Positions 7,112 through 8,261 of a stretch of DNA of 8,261 nucleotides are shown here, piece by piece. How positions within the stretch are numbered: the stretch's first letter is position 1; each line of letters opens with the position of its first letter. The notes under the pieces are model-generated. The model saw only the letters and a list, made by a program, of their open reading frames with translations, was not told where the DNA came from and ran no database searches. Made by a program: the position numbers and the translations under genes. Origin of the DNA: Comamonas sp. lk (GTDB lineage Bacteria; Pseudomonadota; Gammaproteobacteria; Burkholderiales; Burkholderiaceae_C); contig CAMCJY010000070.1 in the NCBI GenBank assembly GCA_945875225.1, forward strand, positions 1-8,261, written 5' to 3'.

Positions 7112-7161
7112 AATGGATTTACCATTGTTTCGATAATCGGAGAGCCACCACACCGAGTCAG
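7112..7161 (-). promoter_or_regulatory. Candidate promoter and palindrome in the small-protein/antiporter divergent region
   Basis: On the minus strand CTGACT (7161-7156) and GATTAT (7138-7133) are 17 bases apart, each matching the sigma-70 consensus at four of six bases. Transcription would start near 7126, beside an AATGG-ATTTA-CCATT inverted repeat (7112-7126). CGAT-A-ATCG (7131-7139) overlaps the -10. The arrangement resembles a repressible promoter, but all matches are weak. No clear plus-strand promoter for the antiporter was found, although GATAAT (7132-7137) is a possible -10. Confidence 0.3.
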
Positions 7162-7198
7162 GGCAATAGGTGGGTTTCACGCGGAGGCACAATTACTG

Positions 7199-8008
7199 AT
7201 GAACTACAAAAATATTTGGAATCGCTGGCCGATCTTCATTCCCATTGCGAGTGCAATGGCTTTGTATGGCGTGACGGGGGCATCGCTGCCTGGCCTGCAA
7301 GCCCTGTGGCTGGTGCTGGCCCTGTTGCTGGCGGTGATTGCTTCGGTACACCATGCCGAGGTGATTGCCCATCGGCTGGGCGAACCGTTTGGAACGCTGG
7401 TGCTGGCGCTGGCCGTTACGGTGATTGAAACCGCGCTGGTGCTTTCCATGATGCTGGCCGGCACCACAGCCAGTGCCACGCTGCCACGCGACACCATTTA
7501 TTCGGCAGTCATGATTGCTTGTAATGGCGTGGTCGGTATTTGCCTGTTGCTAGGCGGTTTGCACCACAAAGAGCAGTTGTTTCGCATTGAAGGCACCGGC
7601 TCGGGCTTTGCCGCGCTGGCCACGCTGGCGGTGATGGTGCTGATCATGCCGCTCTACACCACCAGCTCACCCGAAGGTACCTACACCGATGCGCAACTCA
7701 TTTTTGTAGCGCTGTCCTCGCTGGCTTTGTGGCTGGTGTTTGTGTTTATCCAAACCATACGCCATCGGGACTATTTTTTGCCCATGGAAAGCGCGGGTGA
7801 TGAATCGGTGCATGCGCAGCCACCCGGTCTGGCGCAAACGCGCATCAGTTTTTTTCTTTTGCTGCTATCCCTGGTGTGCGTAGTCGGTTTTGCCAAGCTG
7901 CTTTCGCCGGCCATTGAAGCCCTGGGCTCGGGCCGGACCAATGTGATGCAAGGCGCTATCCACCTGGTCTTGTTTGCCAGCTTTCTATTTCTGACCCTGG
8001 TGCCCTGA
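7199..8008 (+). CDS. chaA: ChaA-type Ca2+(Na+)/H+ antiporter, internally shortened (second alpha repeat missing)
   Basis: Member of the ChaA branch of the Ca2+/cation antiporter family, inner-membrane exchangers that expel Ca2+ or Na+ for protons. It has 269 residues from the ATG at 7199, with GGAGG 11 bases upstream. The alpha-1 repeat is intact: VHHAEVIAHRLGEPFGTLVL (51-69) with E62, then LAVTVIE with E77. After several further helices and a loop at about 187-213, the text reaches FAKLLSPAIEALG (231-243) and goes directly to the family's C-terminal signature SGRTNVMQGAIHLVLFASF (244-262). E. coli ChaA, as I recall it, has 366 residues, with about 95 more between these two points, including the alpha-2 repeat (SPEGLGA and the FGSVLATISLTVP region). 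The reading frame is unbroken, so the loss is in frame, near 7916-7930. Without alpha-2, normal exchange is unlikely. The cupin gene follows 69 bases later. The family call is firm; whether this copy works is doubtful. Confidence 0.88.
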   Translation: MNYKNIWNRWPIFIPIASAMALYGVTGASLPGLQALWLVLALLLAVIASVHHAEVIAHRLGEPFGTLVLALAVTVIETALVLSMMLAGTTASATLPRDTIYSAVMIACNGVVGICLLLGGLHHKEQLFRIEGTGSGFAALATLAVMVLIMPLYTTSSPEGTYTDAQLIFVALSSLALWLVFVFIQTIRHRDYFLPMESAGDESVHAQPPGLAQTRISFFLLLLSLVCVVGFAKLLSPAIEALGSGRTNVMQGAIHLVLFASFLFLTLVP

Positions 8009-8077
8009 CAATGCGGGCGGCACGCGACACGGCGCGCCTAGACCTTTAGCATGCGAAGCCCTTGAAGGAGATTGCCC

Positions 8078-8261
8078 ATGGAACCCACCCTTGAAACATT
8101 CACCGCCCAAGCCATGGATGAAGGCTTTGATGAAATTCTGGTGCGCGACTGGGCGCCGGGCCTGGAACTCGATACCCATACCCATGCCTTTGCCGTCAGT
8201 GCGCGCGTGGTGCGCGGCGAGTTCTGGCTGTTGGTCGATGGCAGCACGCGCCATATCCCGG
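8078..8261 (+). CDS. Cupin-domain protein, N-terminal 61 residues, partial
   Basis: Start of a small cupin protein that runs off the right edge. The ATG at 8078 has a strong GAAGGAG ribosome binding site 7 bases upstream. Visible is the first cupin motif: APGLELDTHTHAFAVSARVV, with the metal-binding pair H34/H36, followed by VRGEFWLLVDG (45-55), a beta-strand and turn typical of the barrel. The Glu normally found 3-4 residues after HxH is not there (V40/S41), as in many single-domain cupins; E48 lies later. Proteins of this type are usually about 100-110 residues and bind a metal; the role is unknown. It is on the same strand as the antiporter gene, 69 bases downstream with no clear terminator between, so co-transcription is possible. 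Confidence 0.82.
   Translation, partial: MEPTLETFTAQAMDEGFDEILVRDWAPGLELDTHTHAFAVSARVVRGEFWLLVDGSTRHIP

Noticed and set aside
8031..8038. GGCGCGCC palindrome before the cupin gene
   Set aside because: An 8-bp GC palindrome is unremarkable in GC-rich DNA and has no T-run to suggest a terminator.

Overview
The window looks like chromosomal DNA of a GC-rich Gram-negative bacterium, most likely a betaproteobacterium of the Burkholderiales (Comamonadaceae-like). This rests on the general style of the proteins: a lipoprotein-anchored RND adaptor, a fused M16 protease, an EamA permease, a ChaA-type antiporter and a small cupin. It does not rest on any marker gene, so the placement is tentative. I see no rRNA, tRNA, CRISPR array, insertion sequence, integrase or phage gene. 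Coding density is high, and no gap longer than 300 bases lacks a gene.

Layout, left to right. (1) Positions 1-2833, minus strand: a two-gene RND efflux operon, with a lipoprotein periplasmic adaptor followed 2 bases later by the inner-membrane RND permease, whose C-terminal half lies beyond the left edge. (2) Positions 2834-3058: a 225-base divergent intergenic region. (3) Positions 3059-5806, plus strand: a secreted two-lobed M16 (insulinase/pitrilysin) zinc protease. (4) A short convergent gap with an imperfect hairpin. (5) Positions 5846-6787, minus strand: an EamA/DMT-family permease. (6) Positions 6788-6916: an intergenic stretch with several inverted repeats, including a strong 9-bp stem. 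(7) Positions 6917-7084, minus strand: a 55-residue basic protein with one membrane segment that I do not recognise. (8) Positions 7199-8008, plus strand: a ChaA-family Ca2+(Na+)/H+ antiporter that lacks roughly the 95 residues holding its second alpha repeat. (9) Positions 8078-8261, plus strand: the N-terminal part of a cupin protein that runs off the right edge.

Functionally this is an envelope and transport neighbourhood: drug or solute efflux, periplasmic proteolysis, metabolite export and cation exchange. Apart from the adaptor-permease pair, nothing shows that the genes act together. I do not see convincing evidence of a new multi-gene system. The observation most worth checking is the antiporter: it reads cleanly from start to stop, with both ends typical of the family, but the middle of its C-terminal half is gone. 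That points to an in-frame deletion, an assembly collapse, or a half-transporter variant. Secondary points are the unrecognised small membrane protein and the operator-like palindromes around it.
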